Assembly: GCA_022841705.1 (NCBI GenBank)
Contig: JALHQZ010000003.1
Coordinates: 124,001-188,000, forward strand
Reading direction: 5' to 3'
DNA: 64,000 nucleotides
DNA from: Pirellulales bacterium
Lineage (GTDB): Bacteria > Planctomycetota > Planctomycetia > Pirellulales > Lacipirellulaceae
The notes under the pieces were generated by a model. The model was not told the origin of the DNA. It did not search any database and was given only the letters and a program-made list of their open reading frames with translations. Below, one piece after another: positions 61,256 to 64,000 of the stretch (position 1 is the stretch's first letter; each line of letters begins with the position of its first letter). The translations under genes and the position numbers were made by a program.

Positions 61256-64000
61256 ATGTCCAGCCCGCTCGTCAACCGTGCTCTCCAACTCGCCCGCCAA
61301 CTGCAAACCCGGGCGAACGAACTGCAACTCCCCGCCGAGCGCCGCCAGCAAGCGGAGCTGGACCGCATGATGCAGTCCCCCGCCGACAAAGCGACGCTGG
61401 TGCAGATGACCGACCAGGCGTTCCGCTCGCAATCGCCGGGGCGGAGCGTCGACCAACTCATCCACGTACTCGACGTCCAAGGCGTGCCGCGATTCTTCTC
61501 GCCACTCGATCAAACGCTCTTGCGCGGCTTTCAATCTTTTGGCGGCCTGCTGCCTGGTGTCGCGCTACCGCTGGTGAAGGAGCACATGCAGCAAGAGACC
61601 GCCAACGTGGTGCTCCCCGCGGAGCAAGAACTGCTGCGCGAACACCTCCTCGCCCGCCGCGCCGAAGGGGTGCGGATGAATGTCAACTATCTGGGTGAAG
61701 CGATGCTCGGCGAGCGCGAAGCGACGCGCCGGCTGGAAATCTACCTCAAGGCACTCGCCCAGCCGGAAATCGAAGTCATCAGCGTTAAGATATCCACCAT
61801 CTACTCGCAGATTTCGGCGCTCGCGCGCGAGCACACGGTGAGCGTGCTGTGCGACCGGCTGGAAACGCTCTATCGCGCGGCGGTCACTCACGGCAAATTC
61901 ATTTACCTCGATATGGAAGAGTACCGCGATTTAGAGCTGACCGTCGCCGCGCTGATGCAAACGCTCGATCGCCCGGGCCTCGAACGGGTGCGCGCCGGTG
62001 TGGTGCTGCAGGCGTATCTGCCCGATTCTTACGCCATCCAACAGCGCGTCACCGAGTGGGCCCGCCGCCGTTTCGCCGCCGGGGCGGAATCGCTCACACT
62101 GCGCGTCGTGAAGGGCGCCAATATGGAGATGGAGCGAGTCGAGGCCTCGCTCCGCGGCTGGCCCGTGGCGCCCTACCAAAGAAAGATAGAGACCGACGCC
62201 AATTACCTGCGGATGCTGCACTTCGGACTGCGGGCCGAGAACATCGCCGCCGTGCGACTAGGAATCGCTTCACACAATTTATTCACTTTGGCCTATGGAC
62301 TCACGCTCGCGCAAGAAGCCAACGCCCTGCCGCGCGTGCAGTTTGAAATGCTCGAAGGGATGGCGAACCACCTCCGTCGCGCGATCCACGAAGTCGCCCC
62401 GCAATTGCTGCTCTACGCGCCGGTCTGCCGTCACGAAGATTTCCTCTACGCGGTGGGTTATTTGGTTCGCCGGCTCGACGAAAATACCGGCCCCGACAAT
62501 TTCCTTCGGCATGCGTTCAACCTCGTCGTCGACAGCGATGACTGGCGCCGGCTGGAAGCCCAGTTCCTCGCCGCCATCGCCGCGATGGAGAGCGTTTCGT
62601 CCCACCCCCGCCGCACCCAAAACCGCAACACCGAGGTTGCTCCTCGCTTGCGACTTAGCGCCTCGTTTGCCAACGAACCTGACACCGATTTTTCGCTGGT
62701 CGCCAATGGCGCGTGGGCCGCGCAGATTATCGAACGATGGAACCCGCGCCACTCAACGAGCGCCGCCGAAGTCACCCCCGTCATCGCCGGAGCCAACGCG
62801 CCCGGTGAAACGCCTGGCGAATCGATCGATCCCTCGCGCCCCGGCGTCACAGTAGCGCGGTACACACTCGCCACTAGCGCCCAAGTTGACGAAGTCGTTG
62901 CGTCCGCCGTCGCCGACCCCACCGGCTGGCGTCGCCGCACCGCGCGAGAGCGGAGCGAAATGCTCTTTCGCGCCGCTGAGGAAATCGCCTCCGCCCGTGG
63001 CGACCTGCTCGGCGCCATGCTCGCCGAAGGGGGCAAGCTCCTTACCGAAGGAGACCCCGAAGTTTCCGAAGCGATCGACTTCTGCCGCTACTACGCGCAG
63101 TCCGCCGAAGAATGGTTCCGCCAACCAGGCCTCACGGCTCGGCCGCGCGGCGTGGTGGCGGTCGTCCCGCCTTGGAACTTTCCGCTGGCGATTCCCTGCG
63201 GCGGAGTGGCAGCCGCGCTCGCCGCTGGCAACACGGTCATTCTGAAGCCGGCCACCAACACGGTGCTCATCGCCCAACAGTTGTGCGAATGCTTTTGGCG
63301 GGCCGGCGTGCCGCGGGAAGCACTGCAGTTCGTGCCCACGAGCGGCGGCAGCGGCGGCGCCAAACTCGTGAGCCATCCCGGCGTGAACGCTGTGATCCTC
63401 ACCGGCGGCACCGAGACCGCCCAGCGAATGCTCGCCGCCAAACCCACCCTCAAACTCTTAGCGGAAACCGGCGGCAAGAACACCACCATCGTCACCGCGA
63501 TTGCCGACCGTGATTTGGCGATCAAGAACGTCCTCCACTCCGCCTTCAGCCACAGCGGCCAAAAGTGCTCGGCGACTTCACTCCTCATTCTCGAAGACGA
63601 AGTCTTCCACGACAAAAAGTTCCGCGACGCCCTCGTTGATGCTGTCGAAAGCATGACCGTCGGCTCCGCGTGGAATCTCGCCACGAAGATGGGCCCCGTG
63701 ATTCGCCCACCAAGCGGCGAACTCTTGCGCGGCCTCACGCAACTCGACGCCGACGAAAGCTGGCTCGTCCCACCGCGCCTCGCCATCGACGGCAACCCCT
63801 GCCTCATCGGCCCAGCGATCAAGTGGAACGTCGCGGCGCGCAGCTTCACGCACTGCACGGAACTTTTTGGCCCCGTTCTCGGCGTGATGCGCGCCCGCAA
63901 CTTGCACGAAGCAATCGACCTGGTGAACGCCAGCGGCTTCGGCCTCACCTCGGGGCTCGAAAGTCTCGACGATCGCGAGCACGACATCTGGCAAAGCCGC
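61256..64000 (+). CDS. putA: Bifunctional proline dehydrogenase / L-glutamate gamma-semialdehyde dehydrogenase (3' partial)
   Basis: Oxidises proline to glutamate in two linked steps. The frame is open from 61256 to the end of the window (915 codons seen). The proline dehydrogenase barrel occupies about 60-470 (EIEVISVKISTIYSQISAL; LRVVKGANMEMERVEAS; YAPVCRHEDFLYAVGYLVRRLDENTG). The aldehyde dehydrogenase part starts at about 570 with PRGVVAVVPPWNFPLAIPCGG, NTVILKPAT, and the catalytic Glu in LAETGGKN and Cys in HSGQKCSAT. There is no N-terminal DNA-binding domain of the E. coli PutA type, so it is not a self-regulator. Continues beyond the window. Confidence 0.93.
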   Translation, partial: MSSPLVNRALQLARQLQTRANELQLPAERRQQAELDRMMQSPADKATLVQMTDQAFRSQSPGRSVDQLIHVLDVQGVPRFFSPLDQTLLRGFQSFGGLLPGVALPLVKEHMQQETANVVLPAEQELLREHLLARRAEGVRMNVNYLGEAMLGEREATRRLEIYLKALAQPEIEVISVKISTIYSQISALAREHTVSVLCDRLETLYRAAVTHGKFIYLDMEEYRDLELTVAALMQTLDRPGLERVRAGVVLQAYLPDSYAIQQRVTEWARRRFAAGAESLTLRVVKGANMEMERVEASLRGWPVAPYQRKIETDANYLRMLHFGLRAENIAAVRLGIASHNLFTLAYGLTLAQEANALPRVQFEMLEGMANHLRRAIHEVAPQLLLYAPVCRHEDFLYAVGYLVRRLDENTGPDNFLRHAFNLVVDSDDWRRLEAQFLAAIAAMESVSSHPRRTQNRNTEVAPRLRLSASFANEPDTDFSLVANGAWAAQIIERWNPRHSTSAAEVTPVIAGANAPGETPGESIDPSRPGVTVARYTLATSAQVDEVVASAVADPTGWRRRTARERSEMLFRAAEEIASARGDLLGAMLAEGGKLLTEGDPEVSEAIDFCRYYAQSAEEWFRQPGLTARPRGVVAVVPPWNFPLAIPCGGVAAALAAGNTVILKPATNTVLIAQQLCECFWRAGVPREALQFVPTSGGSGGAKLVSHPGVNAVILTGGTETAQRMLAAKPTLKLLAETGGKNTTIVTAIADRDLAIKNVLHSAFSHSGQKCSATSLLILEDEVFHDKKFRDALVDAVESMTVGSAWNLATKMGPVIRPPSGELLRGLTQLDADESWLVPPRLAIDGNPCLIGPAIKWNVAARSFTHCTELFGPVLGVMRARNLHEAIDLVNASGFGLTSGLESLDDREHDIWQSR

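Overview
The window reads as a chromosomal segment of a member of the Planctomycetota, most likely a Pirellulales-type organism. The base composition looks GC-rich by eye. Several features are diagnostic: a DUF1559 protein with a prepilin leader, three exported proteins with PEP-CTERM anchors, secreted proteins with a basic LExR-type N-terminal motif and dockerin-like EF-hand pairs near the C-terminus, an EpsI-like exosortase-associated protein, and few strong Shine-Dalgarno sequences. I see no transposase, integrase, CRISPR array or rRNA.

Layout. 1-7.4 kb is housekeeping: the end of a glycosidase-like gene, cmk-plsC, rsmH with a small membrane protein, queA, a tiny Flp pilin, and an Fe-S unit (A-type carrier, cysteine desulfurase, helix-hairpin-helix protein) behind tRNA-Pro(TGG). 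7.5-10.5 kb is a tightly coupled three-gene PEP-CTERM operon whose first gene, a PQQ-type sugar dehydrogenase, is frameshifted. 10.6-13.9 kb has an ECF sigma factor with a membrane partner, a DUF1559 protein and a Tat-exported TIM-barrel protein. 13.9-25 kb, mostly on the minus strand, holds oppC, asnS, trxB, fliM, proA, a YugP-type protease, two small envelope proteins and a HerA-like ATPase. 25-28.3 kb is a polysaccharide-export/EpsI locus. 28-33 kb holds nadA, a FliN-like protein, a VanZ-like protein, a UDP-glucuronate decarboxylase-like enzyme and a SOUL protein. 33-53.5 kb carries large secreted proteins (S8 protease, FG-GAP/dockerin protein, a 910-residue exported protein) mixed with rhomboid, HAD, DUF1080, GNAT, BshC-like, GT2, Nif3, esterase and TIM-barrel genes. 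53.5-61 kb is a seven-gene MoxR-DUF58-DUF4350-DUF4129-SpoIIM-RDD cluster, followed by a divergent putA that runs off the window.

How it fits together. The Fe-S genes supply clusters to enzymes such as NadA. FliM and the FliN-like protein are flagellar switch components encoded apart from any flagellar operon. The export lipoprotein, EpsI and PEP-CTERM substrates suggest an exosortase system whose peptidase is outside this window. The MoxR cluster looks like one membrane-associated machine of unknown substrate.

A second theme is between the genes. Many short gaps hold an inverted repeat, built from a few recurring words (TTAGCCGCGGGGC, ATGGGCT...AGCCCGTCG, GCTTGGCCT...AGGCCGAGC) and often ending within a few bases of a stop codon. 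Classical hairpin-plus-T terminators also occur (4.6, 7.3, 7.5 and 33.06 kb).
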